Below, in pieces: positions 15,400 through 23,173 of a DNA stretch of 23,232 bases. The translations under genes were made by a program, and so were the position numbers. Below the pieces are notes generated by a model. That model saw only the letters and a program-made list of their open reading frames with translations, was not told where the DNA came from and did not search any database. Within the stretch, counting starts at the first letter, position 1. Every line of letters begins with the position of its first letter. The stretch is from CAWCLK01 sp963796225. GTDB lineage: Bacteria; Actinomycetota; Nitriliruptoria; Nitriliruptorales; Nitriliruptoraceae. The stretch lies in NCBI GenBank assembly GCA_963796225.1, contig CAWCLK010000027.1, positions 1 to 23,232 of the forward strand. The letters run 5' to 3'.

Positions 15400-16241
15400 C
15401 GCGCCCCGTCCCCGAGCGGGGCGGCGAGCACACCGAGGTCGATGCGCTGGGCCGCGACGTCGTCGATCGACCAGGCGGGCAGGACCCAGCGGGCCTCCCA
15501 ACCCCCGAGCTCGGCGAGCAGGCGCGGCCCCGGGTCGCCGTCGGCGGCCAGCACGAACAGGCGGCCGCGGGTGTCGACCCCGAGGACCCACTGGCCGTCC
15601 GGGGACCACTGCGCGGAGATCAGTCCGTAGTCCGCCGGGCCCTGCAGGCGCACCAGCTCGGTTCCGGCACCGTCGGGTGCCCGGACCCGCAGCGTCACGG
15701 TCCCGTCACGCGACGGATCGACGACGAGACGGGACCCGTCCTCGCGAACCAACCGGTCGGTGGCCCAGCGTTCGGAGCTGACCTCCGCCCACCCCCACTC
15801 CTCGCCGGTCACGGGGTCGATCACCGTGACCGCGCGGTCCCCGGCCCCCACCGGGGCGGGATCCCAGCTGGAGACGGCCAGGCGCCCGTCGGTGGTCCAC
15901 GCCAGCGCGTCGGGCTGCCAGGACCCACAACGCAGGTCCAGCGTCTCACCGCCGCCCGCGGCCACGAGGCTCAGGCACGACCGGTCCCCGTCACCGTGCA
16001 GGAACGCGACGGTGCCGGGGATCGACGGGTCGGGATCGGCAGCCAGGGCAGGCATCACAGGCAGCGGGACGCGACCGACGGTCACGATCAGCCCCACCAC
16101 CACGGCGACGACCCCGACCGCGCTCGTGATCGCCACGGCCGTGCGACGGTCGCGCGAGGGCGCCGAGGCAGGCGACGTCGGGGCTGCCGTCGGGGGTGAC
16201 GTCGGGGGTGAGGTCGGGGCGGGCGCGGTCAGGGTGGCCAT
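15396..16241 (-). CDS. membrane-anchored propeller-like protein of unknown function
   Basis: The 281-residue protein has a Pro/Ser/Thr-rich N-terminus (1-28), then one transmembrane segment near 35-57. The extracytoplasmic domain has strands and turns typical of TolB/WD40-like propeller blades, such as AWTTDGRLAVSSWD (114-127), VIDPVTGEEWGW (140-151) and QWSPDGQWVLGV (211-222). Two cysteines (89, 105) might form a disulfide outside the cell. I do not recognise the family and propose no reaction. The ATG is one base after the stop of the DUF2157-like gene, and its own stop overlaps the next ATG. It therefore sits in the middle of a three-gene membrane operon. Confidence 0.72.
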   Translation of the reverse strand: MATLTAPAPTSPPTSPPTAAPTSPASAPSRDRRTAVAITSAVGVVAVVVGLIVTVGRVPLPVMPALAADPDPSIPGTVAFLHGDGDRSCLSLVAAGGGETLDLRCGSWQPDALAWTTDGRLAVSSWDPAPVGAGDRAVTVIDPVTGEEWGWAEVSSERWATDRLVREDGSRLVVDPSRDGTVTLRVRAPDGAGTELVRLQGPADYGLISAQWSPDGQWVLGVDTRGRLFVLAADGDPGPRLLAELGGWEARWVLPAWSIDDVAAQRIDLGVLAAPLGDGAR

Positions 16242-16242
16242 G

Positions 16243-17247
16243 TCACGTCTCCCCGTCGGTGCCGCGACGCGACCGGGCGATCCACAGGGACACGCCGAGC
16301 AGGACCACGCCGCTGAGCAGGAGCGCCATGGGCGCGCCGAGCTCGTCACCGAAGTACTCGAACACGAGGTTCGGCACGAAGACGAACAGCCCGATCACGC
16401 CGAGGCCGAGCATCACGGTCTCGCGGGCGGGCACGCTGGCCGCGACCAGCGCCCCGGCGGTCACGACACCCAGCACCGGACCCCAGCGACCCGACGCCCC
16501 GAAGGCCATCAACGGACCGACCAGTGCGACGGCGGCGCCCACGACCCGCCCCGTCCGGGCGGGCTGGACGACCTCACCCCAGGCCAGCGCCAGCCACGCC
16601 ACGCCGATCGCCCACACGAGCAGGCCGCCCCAGTCCCCCATCTCGACGTCGGCCATCCCCAGCAGCGAGGCGCTGGTGCCGATCAGGCCGACGACGACCG
16701 CGACCTCCTGCAGGGCGCGGCGCCGGCGCCACCACAGCACGACGGCCACGGCGGTGGCGGGGGCGAAGGCGGCCACGCCGGACGCGGCGTCCTCGAGGCC
16801 CGCGAGCTCGGTGGCCGCCAGGGCGCTGGTGCCCACGACCGCCCCGGCGCCCGTGAACCACAGGACGCTGCCCAGCCGTCCGAGGGGAGTGCCCGGCTCA
16901 CCGGACACCACGGCCCCGGCGGCGAGCAGCACGACGGCCAGCAGGCCCGCCAGCGCAACGTGCGCCCAGGGCGCCAGCTCGGCCCAGAACTGGCCGACGG
17001 TGACCATGCCGGCCACCAGGACCAGGGCCGCCCCGACGTACCCGAGCGCCTCGGCGACCCAGGCGCGCAGGCGACCGCGCCCACCGGGGACGGGGGGTCC
17101 TGCCGCCGGCGCGAGGCCGCGAAGCGCGGCGGCCTGGTCCGTCGAGACGATGCCCTCGGAGACCGCTCGGCGAACCAGGTCGTCCCAGGTTGCCGGTGCG
17201 GCGGCGCGCGCGGGCGGGGGGGTGGGAGGAGTCAGGGTGCGCGTCAT
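16243..17247 (-). CDS. DUF2157-like polytopic membrane protein
   Basis: The 334-residue protein has a soluble N-terminal helix pair (about 20-66: WDDLVRRAVSEGIVSTDQAA) leading into LGYVGAALVLVAG. About ten hydrophobic segments then continue to a basic C-terminus (ARSRRG). The layout matches the DUF2157 predicted membrane family, whose function is unknown. The ATG at 17247 has GAGGTG about six bases upstream and opens the minus-strand operon of three membrane genes. It is divergent from the hsp20 gene across a 198-base spacer, so it may share stress regulation with it. Confidence 0.78.
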   Translation of the reverse strand: MTRTLTPPTPPPARAAAPATWDDLVRRAVSEGIVSTDQAAALRGLAPAAGPPVPGGRGRLRAWVAEALGYVGAALVLVAGMVTVGQFWAELAPWAHVALAGLLAVVLLAAGAVVSGEPGTPLGRLGSVLWFTGAGAVVGTSALAATELAGLEDAASGVAAFAPATAVAVVLWWRRRRALQEVAVVVGLIGTSASLLGMADVEMGDWGGLLVWAIGVAWLALAWGEVVQPARTGRVVGAAVALVGPLMAFGASGRWGPVLGVVTAGALVAASVPARETVMLGLGVIGLFVFVPNLVFEYFGDELGAPMALLLSGVVLLGVSLWIARSRRGTDGET

Positions 17248-17325
17248 GGAGACACCTCGTGGCGGCCACACCCGAATCGTGGGCCGCCGACGCCCCGGTC
17301 GCCAGTGCCCTCGGGCCCGGGCGCT

Positions 17326-17340
17326 GGGCCCAACGGCCCT
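17326..17340. promoter_or_regulatory. candidate DosR-box-like element upstream of hsp20
   Basis: GGGCCCAACGGCCCT lies 105 bases before the hsp20 ATG in the divergent spacer. It has the same GGGCC-spacer-GGCCCT form as the elements at 6710-6725 and 12494-12509. In M. tuberculosis the hspX gene is a strong DosR target with similar boxes upstream, which is why this site was singled out. The background rate of such strings here is high. Confidence 0.33.
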
Positions 17341-17445
17341 GTTCCGCGTCGGCCTCCGGGCGGATGCTCGAACGTCAGGTGATTCGAGCCGCGTGGGCGG
17401 TCCAGCCAGGGCGTCCTCGACGGCTCGCCAGGAGGTGGTCGACCC

Positions 17446-17895
17446 ATGACACCCACATCATCCACGTCACTCTCCCGGCTGGCGGACGAGTGGCCCGGCT
17501 GGAGCACCCTGTTCGAGAGTCGCTTCGCACCGGAGTTGTCCCGCCTGCTGGACGCGGACCGGATTCGCGTGGAGGAACGCCACGAGGACGACAAGGTCGT
17601 CATCCGGGCGGAGCTGCCCGGCGTGGACCCCGACAAGGACATCGACATCACGGTCGTGGACGGGGCGCTCGAGATCCGGGCACACCGCGAGCAGCATGAG
17701 GAGACCACGGAGTCGGGACACACCCGCTCCGAGTTCCGGTACGGCTCCTTCATGCGGCGCGTGCCGTTGCCATCCACCGCGACGGAGACGGACGTCACCG
17801 CCACCTACCACGACGGGATCCTCGAGGTCGAGGTCCCCGTCGCCGAGCCCGAGGAGACCTCGGGACCGGCGCGCATCCCGGTGACGCGCGCGTGA
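17446..17895 (+). CDS. Hsp20/alpha-crystallin small heat shock protein, HspX/Acr-like
   Basis: The 149-residue chaperone binds unfolding proteins without ATP and forms oligomers in the cytoplasm. The alpha-crystallin domain spans about 38-134, with AELPGVDPDKDIDITV (55-70), SEFRYGSFMRRVPLP (95-109) and GILEVEV (124-130). An IPV at 144-146 fits the C-terminal I-x-I/V anchor. From memory, the AELPGVDPDKD and YGSF segments are very close to M. tuberculosis HspX (Rv2031c, DosR regulon), closer than to generic Hsp17/18 proteins. The ATG has GGAGGTGG seven bases upstream. The gene lies 133 bases before the phosphoribosyltransferase-hydrolase gene on the same strand. hspX also neighbours a phosphoribosyltransferase-fusion gene (Rv2030c) in M. 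tuberculosis. Confidence 0.93.
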   Translation: MTPTSSTSLSRLADEWPGWSTLFESRFAPELSRLLDADRIRVEERHEDDKVVIRAELPGVDPDKDIDITVVDGALEIRAHREQHEETTESGHTRSEFRYGSFMRRVPLPSTATETDVTATYHDGILEVEVPVAEPEETSGPARIPVTRA

Positions 17896-18028
17896 CAGGC
17901 CGTGCGCCGTGGGTCGAGATGGCCGACGGCGCACCACCGGGCGGTCCCACAGCCTCCCGTCCGTACGGTGGCACGGCGTGAGCTGGCGCCCACGCTGGGC
18001 CATGGACGCCCGTCGAGAGGTGCCCGCC

Positions 18029-19324
18029 ATGCGCTTCCGTGACCGCCACGACGCCGGCCGCCGGCTCGCCCAGGTGCTGGACCACCTGCGCGGCGAGGAC
18101 CCGGTGGTGCTGGCGCTCCCGCGCGGCGGGGTGCCCGTGGCCGCGGAGGTGGCCGACCACCTGGCCTGCCCGATGGACGTGCTGGTGGTGCGCAAGCTGG
18201 GCCTGCCGGGCCAGCCCGAGCTGGGCGTCGGCGCCGTCGGCGAGGGGGGCACCACCGTCTACAACCGCGACCTGCTCGACCAGGTCGGGATCGAGCCCGC
18301 CGACCTCGCCGACGTGACGGAGCGGGAGACCGAGGAGGTGCACCGGCGCATCGAGCGGTACCGCGACGGCCGCCCCGGGGTGGACGTGGCGGGGCGCACC
18401 GTCATCGTGGTGGATGACGGGGTGGCGACGGGGTTCACGATCCGCGCCGCCGTGAGGATCCTGCGCGAACGGGGCGCGGGGCGCATCGTCGTGGCCGTGC
18501 CGGTGGGACCCCGGTCGGCGGTCCAGGAGCTGCAGGAGCTGGCCGACGAGGTGGTGTGCCTGTCCTCGCCGACGCCGTTCCAGGCCATCGGGCCGCACTA
18601 CGACGACTTCCACCAGGTCGCCGACGAGGAGGTCGTGGCGGGCCTGCAGTCGGCCCGCTCGGGCGGGGCGGGCGATCACGGAGACGGGACGTCGCAGGAC
18701 GTCACCCTCGACGTCGACGGCGTGTCGCTGCCCGGCACGATCACGCGACCGACCGACGCCACCAGCCTGGTCGTGTTCGCGCACGGCAGCGGCAGCAGCC
18801 GCCACAGCCCCCGCAACCGGGCGGTGGCCGGGGCGCTCGCCGACGCCGGCCATGCCACGCTGCTGTTCGACCTGCTGACCGCCGAGGAGGGGCGCGACCG
18901 CGCCAACGTCTTCGACGTCGCCCACCTCGGGCGGCGTCTCGTCGCCGTGGCGGACTGGGTGACCGGACGCCCCGAGCTGGCGGACCTGCCACTGGTCCTG
19001 TTCGGGGCCAGCACCGGGGCGGCCGCCGCCCTGCTGGCGGCCGCCGACCTCGGCGACCGGGTCGCCGCCGTGGTGTCACGCGGCGGACGGCCCGACCTCG
19101 CCGGCGACCGACTGGGCGAGGTGACCGCACCGACCCGCCTGATCGTGGGCGGGGCCGACACGCAGGTCCTCGACCTCAACCGACGCGCGGCCGCCCAGCT
19201 GCGGTGCCCGGCCGACCTGGTCGTCGTGCCGGGCGCGACCCACCTCTTCGAGGAGCCCGGCGCGTTGGACCAGGTCGTCGACGCCACGCTCGACTGGGCG
19301 ACCGCTCACGCCGCCGGGTCGTGA
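18029..19324 (+). CDS. phosphoribosyltransferase-alpha/beta hydrolase fusion protein
   Basis: The 431-residue protein has two domains. Residues about 5-210 form a type I phosphoribosyltransferase fold with LPRGGVPVA (30-38), a flexible-loop region, and the PRPP-binding motif VIVVDDGVATG (125-135). Residues about 224-428 form an alpha/beta hydrolase of the dienelactone-hydrolase kind, with AHGSGSSRHS as the oxyanion region (251-260), nucleophile GASTG (Ser328), likely acid Asp377 and His405. The same fusion exists in M. tuberculosis Rv0571c (DosR regulon). Substrates of either domain are unknown. I chose the ATG with GAGAGG eight bases upstream; in-frame sequence further 5' runs through the spacer after hsp20 and lacks a ribosome site. 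It could be co-transcribed with hsp20. Confidence 0.9.
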   Translation: MRFRDRHDAGRRLAQVLDHLRGEDPVVLALPRGGVPVAAEVADHLACPMDVLVVRKLGLPGQPELGVGAVGEGGTTVYNRDLLDQVGIEPADLADVTERETEEVHRRIERYRDGRPGVDVAGRTVIVVDDGVATGFTIRAAVRILRERGAGRIVVAVPVGPRSAVQELQELADEVVCLSSPTPFQAIGPHYDDFHQVADEEVVAGLQSARSGGAGDHGDGTSQDVTLDVDGVSLPGTITRPTDATSLVVFAHGSGSSRHSPRNRAVAGALADAGHATLLFDLLTAEEGRDRANVFDVAHLGRRLVAVADWVTGRPELADLPLVLFGASTGAAAALLAAADLGDRVAAVVSRGGRPDLAGDRLGEVTAPTRLIVGGADTQVLDLNRRAAAQLRCPADLVVVPGATHLFEEPGALDQVVDATLDWATAHAAGS

Positions 19325-19327
19325 TCC

Positions 19328-19572
19328 TCAGTGCACGGGCCGGGGCGGACCGGTCACGCGCCCCGCCCGCCGTGGCGGGACCCCGCGTACCTGCGTCCGG
19401 CGCCGAGGTGCGTCCGCGACGAGCAGGAGCACCCCGATGAGCAGCACCGGGGCGGCCAGGCACCAACGCAGCACGCCGGACGGCTCGCGGCGGGTCGTGG
19501 CGGACGGCGTAGGCGGTGATGACCGACGGGGCGAGAGACCAGGGCGATCTGCATCATCCAGACGAAGCGCAT
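19328..19572 (-). pseudogene. probable frameshifted small membrane protein gene
   Basis: A strong ribosome site (GGAGGTGA, five bases, ATG at 19572) begins MRFVWMMQIALV. After about 14 codons this frame stops making sense. The next frame reads PSVITAYAVRHDPP, and the third reads VLRWCLAAPVLLIGVLLLVA, an obvious transmembrane helix. The third frame ends at a TGA at 19328-19330, four bases from the stop of the convergent phosphoribosyltransferase gene. Removing one base in the CCCC run near 19527-19530 and one near 19475 would give a single product of about 80 residues. Either the gene is decayed or the sequence has two small errors. I do not recognise the family. Confidence 0.4.
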
Positions 19573-19610
19573 GTCGTCACCTCCGTCTCGATTGAATTCT
19601 CCGCCGTTCC

Positions 19611-19638
19611 GGCCGTCCCGGGACAGAGCCGGACGGCC
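19611..19638. promoter_or_regulatory. inverted repeat upstream of the broken membrane gene
   Basis: Perfect 8-base arms GGCCGTCC (19611-19618) and GGACGGCC (19631-19638) flank a 12-base spacer. The left half also contains the palindrome GTCCCGGGAC (19615-19624), the same core as at 5458-5467. It lies 39 to 66 bases upstream of the minus-strand ATG at 19572 and 117 before the plus-strand ATG at 19755. It could be an operator for either gene, or simply a hairpin. Confidence 0.35.
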
Positions 19639-19754
19639 TGATTCCCTCCCCGTCCCCACGGGCAGGGGCACAGGTCCCGACATTGCGGGCCGTGTCGCCA
19701 TGGTCCGCCGCCCCGCCCGGTCGTACCGTGATCGGTGAGGACTGGAGGTGGGAG

Positions 19755-19985
19755 ATGACGCGTCGCACGCTTGCCAGCGCCCTTCCCGGTTCGCCGACGC
19801 CGAACGTGCCGGCCGACGCCCCGGCGCCGGTCGTCACCCCGGCTCAGCTCCGGGCACTCGGCGCGGCCATCGAACAGCTCGCCGACGCCATCGACGTCGT
19901 CACCGACGGCGGGACACCGTCGACGTACGCGGACGAGCACGTCCGGGCCGCGCGCGAGCAGCTGCGGACGGTCTGGGACAGGTAG
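19755..19985 (+). CDS. small hypothetical protein
   Basis: The 76-residue protein has an Ala/Pro-rich first third and then an amphipathic helical stretch (VTPAQLRALGAAIEQLADAI, then a short turn, then HVRAAREQLRTVWDR). It has no membrane segment, cysteine pair or known motif. The ATG has GGAGGTGGGAG directly upstream, which supports real translation. It stands alone between the decayed gene and the 3' end of the GGDEF-EAL gene, which is convergent and ends 20 bases away. No function can be proposed. Confidence 0.55.
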   Translation: MTRRTLASALPGSPTPNVPADAPAPVVTPAQLRALGAAIEQLADAIDVVTDGGTPSTYADEHVRAAREQLRTVWDR

Positions 19986-20004
19986 TGCCCTCGGACCGAC
20001 GTCG

Positions 20005-21840
20005 TCAGGGGGTCACGCCCACCGGGGTCCGTCCGACCTTCGCCTGCTCGACGAGCAGCCGAGCGATGGCGTCGGGCGGCCGTGGGCGCGACCACAGGTA
20101 GCCCTGGCCCCGGGTGCACCCCATGCCGATCAGCACGTCGCGCTGGGTCTCGGTCTCGACGCCCTCGGCCACGACCTGCAGGCCGAGCGCGTGGCCGATC
20201 GAGAGCACCCCCTCCACGATGACCTCGGTCGTCGCGTCCCGGCCGAGGTCGCAGACGAACGCGCGGTCGATCTTGAGGCCGTGGAAGGGGAAGCGCCGCA
20301 GCTGGGCGAACGAGGAGTAGCCGGTCCCGAAGTCGTCGATGTGGACGTGTGTGCCGAGGGCGGCGAGCTGTCGCACCACGGCGCCCGTCACCTCCGATTC
20401 GTCGGCGACGGCGGTCTCGGTGACCTCGAGGCACAGGTGCTCGGGGGCGATCCCGGCACCGGCGATGGCGGCAGCGACCGAGGCCGGGAGGTCGACGTCG
20501 AGCAGCTGGCGCGCCGAGACGTTGACGGCCATGCACAGGTCGGTGGCGAGGCCCTGGCGATGCCACCTCGCCAGCTGCCGGGTCGCCTCCTGCAGCACCC
20601 ACCGACCGATCGGGACGATCGCCCCGCAGCGCTCCGCCACGGGGACGAACTCCCCCGGACCCACGAGCCCGAGCTCCGGGTGGTGCCACCGCACGAGTGC
20701 CTCGAGGCCGCGGATGCGGCCGGTCCGAAGGTCGACGACCGGCTGGTACTGCAGGGTCAGCTGGTCGAGCACGTCCAGCTGTTGGAGTCCGTGGTCGAGC
20801 TGGAGGCGACGATGACGGCGGTCGCGCAGCCGGTCGTCGCACACCCGCACGCCGGGCTCGTGGGTGGCGGCCAGGTCGCTCAGCGCGAGGTCCGCGTCGG
20901 TCAACAGTCCGCCCGGGGTGCCGTCGGACTGCGTGCTGCACGCGACCCCCACCCGGAGCTGCAGGGTGACGGTCCCGCCGCCGGGCAGGCCCATGGGGGC
21001 GTCGATGGCGGTGGCCACCCGAGTCCCCACCTCCAGGGCGGCCTCCGGGGTGGCGACGTCGGGCACGACGATCGCGAACTCGTCCCCCGACGTTCGGGCC
21101 ACGAACGTCCCCGGCCCGACGCGGTCCAGCAGTCGTTCGGCGAGGATGCGCAGCAGGACGTCACCGGCGAGATGGCCGATGCGGTCGTTGATCCCCGCCA
21201 TCCCGATCACGTCGACGAGCACCAGGCCGAACCCCGACCCGTCGCCTGCGGCGCACCGGTGACGCAGGTCGTCGAGCAGCGCCGGTCGGTTGGCCAACCC
21301 CGTCAGCCCGTCGCGCACCAGGTGGTCGTCGTACCGGGCCCGGACGGCCAGCTCGTCGCTCACGTCCCGGGCGTTGACGACGATGCCCCCGACGGGGCCG
21401 ATGGTCGCGAGGTTCGTCAGGGTCGCCGTCAGGGTGCGCAGTCGCCCGTCGTCGCGCCGGACACGGGCGCGGAGCTCGGCGACCGCGCCCGGGCGACCTC
21501 GCACCTCGTCCCAGGCGCGGGCGACGGTGGAGAGGTCCTCCGGGTGGAGCCGGTCGACCAGGTCCTGGGCGTGGACGGGCTCGTCCCCGGCCGGCACGTA
21601 CCGGCGGGTCGGCGGGCTGACGTACCCGATCCGTCCGTCCGGCTGCACGACCAGCAGCAGGTCCGACGCGTGTTCGATCAGCGCCTCGAAGCGCTGCGCC
21701 GACAGCGCCAGGGGATGCGCCACCCCGTCGACCCGCACCTCGGGGAGGGCAGGTGGGGACGGCGCGGGGTCGGACGACTCGCCCACCTGCTGGTCCTCGT
21801 CATTCAGCCCCCGAACTCGACACTCGAGCACGAGTGACAC
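20005..21840 (-). CDS. PAS-GGDEF-EAL cyclic-di-GMP turnover protein
   Basis: The 611-residue cytoplasmic protein has a PAS domain (about 48-165), a GGDEF domain (about 168-335) and an EAL domain (about 355-600). The cyclase signature is SGDEF (251-255), a tolerated variant, with IND and GHLAGD upstream and no RxxD inhibitory site five residues before it. The EAL phosphodiesterase residues look complete: Glu380 in EAL, NVSARQL (440-446), Glu475, DDFGTG (502-507), Lys523 in KIDR and Glu559 in EGVET. It should therefore break down c-di-GMP, and may also make it. No membrane segment is seen. The GTG at 21840 follows the acyltransferase stop by four bases but lacks a ribosome site. A GTG at codon 19, with GAGGA before it, is an alternative start. 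Confidence 0.92.
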   Translation of the reverse strand: MSLVLECRVRGLNDEDQQVGESSDPAPSPPALPEVRVDGVAHPLALSAQRFEALIEHASDLLLVVQPDGRIGYVSPPTRRYVPAGDEPVHAQDLVDRLHPEDLSTVARAWDEVRGRPGAVAELRARVRRDDGRLRTLTATLTNLATIGPVGGIVVNARDVSDELAVRARYDDHLVRDGLTGLANRPALLDDLRHRCAAGDGSGFGLVLVDVIGMAGINDRIGHLAGDVLLRILAERLLDRVGPGTFVARTSGDEFAIVVPDVATPEAALEVGTRVATAIDAPMGLPGGGTVTLQLRVGVACSTQSDGTPGGLLTDADLALSDLAATHEPGVRVCDDRLRDRRHRRLQLDHGLQQLDVLDQLTLQYQPVVDLRTGRIRGLEALVRWHHPELGLVGPGEFVPVAERCGAIVPIGRWVLQEATRQLARWHRQGLATDLCMAVNVSARQLLDVDLPASVAAAIAGAGIAPEHLCLEVTETAVADESEVTGAVVRQLAALGTHVHIDDFGTGYSSFAQLRRFPFHGLKIDRAFVCDLGRDATTEVIVEGVLSIGHALGLQVVAEGVETETQRDVLIGMGCTRGQGYLWSRPRPPDAIARLLVEQAKVGRTPVGVTP

Positions 21841-21844
21841 CGTG

Positions 21845-23173
21845 TCACAGCGCGCGACGGCGAGTCAGGGGACGGACGGCCCGGATGCGGGGGCCGATCG
21901 GCCCGACGACGAGCAGGGTGGCGCTGACCGCGAGTGCGGCGATGGCGAGCAGCGGCAGGCCCGCGGGCATCCCAGCCGGGTGGAACCCGACGATGGCCAG
22001 GGCGGCCCAGCCGACGACGGCGAGCACGACCGCGGGCACCACCCGGGCGCGGGCAGTGGCGAGCGGGACGGCCGGGGGACGTTCGAGCCGTCCGACGAGC
22101 AGGACGACCGGCACCGTCAGCGTCGCGGCCAGCACGACCCAGCCGAGCCGCAGTCCCCACCACCGCCACGACCCGATGGCGCTGGCCGGCCACCACCCGG
22201 GCAGGACCGCGACGACGGCCAGCACCGCGACCGCCAGCAGGTGCCACAGGTACACGGTCATCGCCCGCGCCCCGACACCCGCCACGACGGCATAGACCCG
22301 CGGCGACGCGAGCCAGCGGTCCAGCACCGGCCGCGCCGCGACCAGCAGGCCGACCTGGACCAGCGCCAGCGCCAGCAGTGCGACCGTCGGCGGCAGGGTG
22401 TTGGATCGGGCCACGCCGGTCACGCCGACCATCGACACCGGGTACCACCCGAGGGTCGTGACCGTGACGAGCACCACCCCGGCCCCGAAGGCGAGTGCGA
22501 GGCCGCGGCGGCGGTCACGGGGGCGGGGGGTGGCCGGCCACCAGCGACCGAGGCACACGACCACGCCCCAGACGGTGAGGTAGTTGACCCAGACCCAGCT
22601 CGGCCGGGCCGAGGACTGGTAGCCGGTGGCGGCCGCCAGGCCGTCCACGACCACGGCAGCGGCGGCGAGCCCGATCGGCACCACGATGCCGACGCGCCGG
22701 CACCCGGCGTCGAGTGCCGGCACGAGGGCGATCACCACGGCGTAGGCGGCGAGGAACCAGATCACCAGCGCGATCCCCCGCGTCGCGTCGAGCACGTCCG
22801 GGGTCACGTGGAGCAGGTGCGCGCCCACCTGGGTGACCGCGACCCAGAAGACCGTGACCAGCATGGTCGGCCACAGCAGGCGCCACAGCCTCGCTGCCAC
22901 CCAGGCGCTGGCCGTCGCTCCCGCCGCGGCGTGTCGGTGCCACGACCGGAAGCCGACGGCGCCGCCCGCGAAGAAGAACACCGGCATGACCTGGAAGGGC
23001 CAGGACAGCGGCTGCAGGGCTGGCACCCGGGCCAGCACGTCCGTCGCCACGAGCGCGCCGTCCGCGCCCCGCTGCAGGTCGAGCACGAGCCAGTGACCGA
23101 GCACCACGGCCAGCATCGCCGTGGCCCGGGCGGCGTCGAGGACCCGGTCCCGCCCGGCGGCCCGGTCCGTCAC
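21845..23173 (-). CDS. acyltransferase-3 family membrane protein
   Basis: The 442-residue integral membrane protein has about eleven hydrophobic segments. It opens with the acyltransferase-3 pattern RVLDAARATAMLAVVLGH, giving the R-x10-H motif (Arg16, His27) that is functionally important in this family. VMPVFFFAGGAVGF follows near 62-75. Members transfer acyl groups to glycans, antibiotics or lipids at the membrane; the substrate here is unknown. The GTG overlaps the TGA of the upstream gene as GTGA, and the GGDEF-EAL gene begins four bases after its stop. The three form one transcription unit, which suggests c-di-GMP-linked control of a surface acylation, as inference. Confidence 0.85.
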   Translation of the reverse strand: MTDRAAGRDRVLDAARATAMLAVVLGHWLVLDLQRGADGALVATDVLARVPALQPLSWPFQVMPVFFFAGGAVGFRSWHRHAAAGATASAWVAARLWRLLWPTMLVTVFWVAVTQVGAHLLHVTPDVLDATRGIALVIWFLAAYAVVIALVPALDAGCRRVGIVVPIGLAAAAVVVDGLAAATGYQSSARPSWVWVNYLTVWGVVVCLGRWWPATPRPRDRRRGLALAFGAGVVLVTVTTLGWYPVSMVGVTGVARSNTLPPTVALLALALVQVGLLVAARPVLDRWLASPRVYAVVAGVGARAMTVYLWHLLAVAVLAVVAVLPGWWPASAIGSWRWWGLRLGWVVLAATLTVPVVLLVGRLERPPAVPLATARARVVPAVVLAVVGWAALAIVGFHPAGMPAGLPLLAIAALAVSATLLVVGPIGPRIRAVRPLTRRRAL

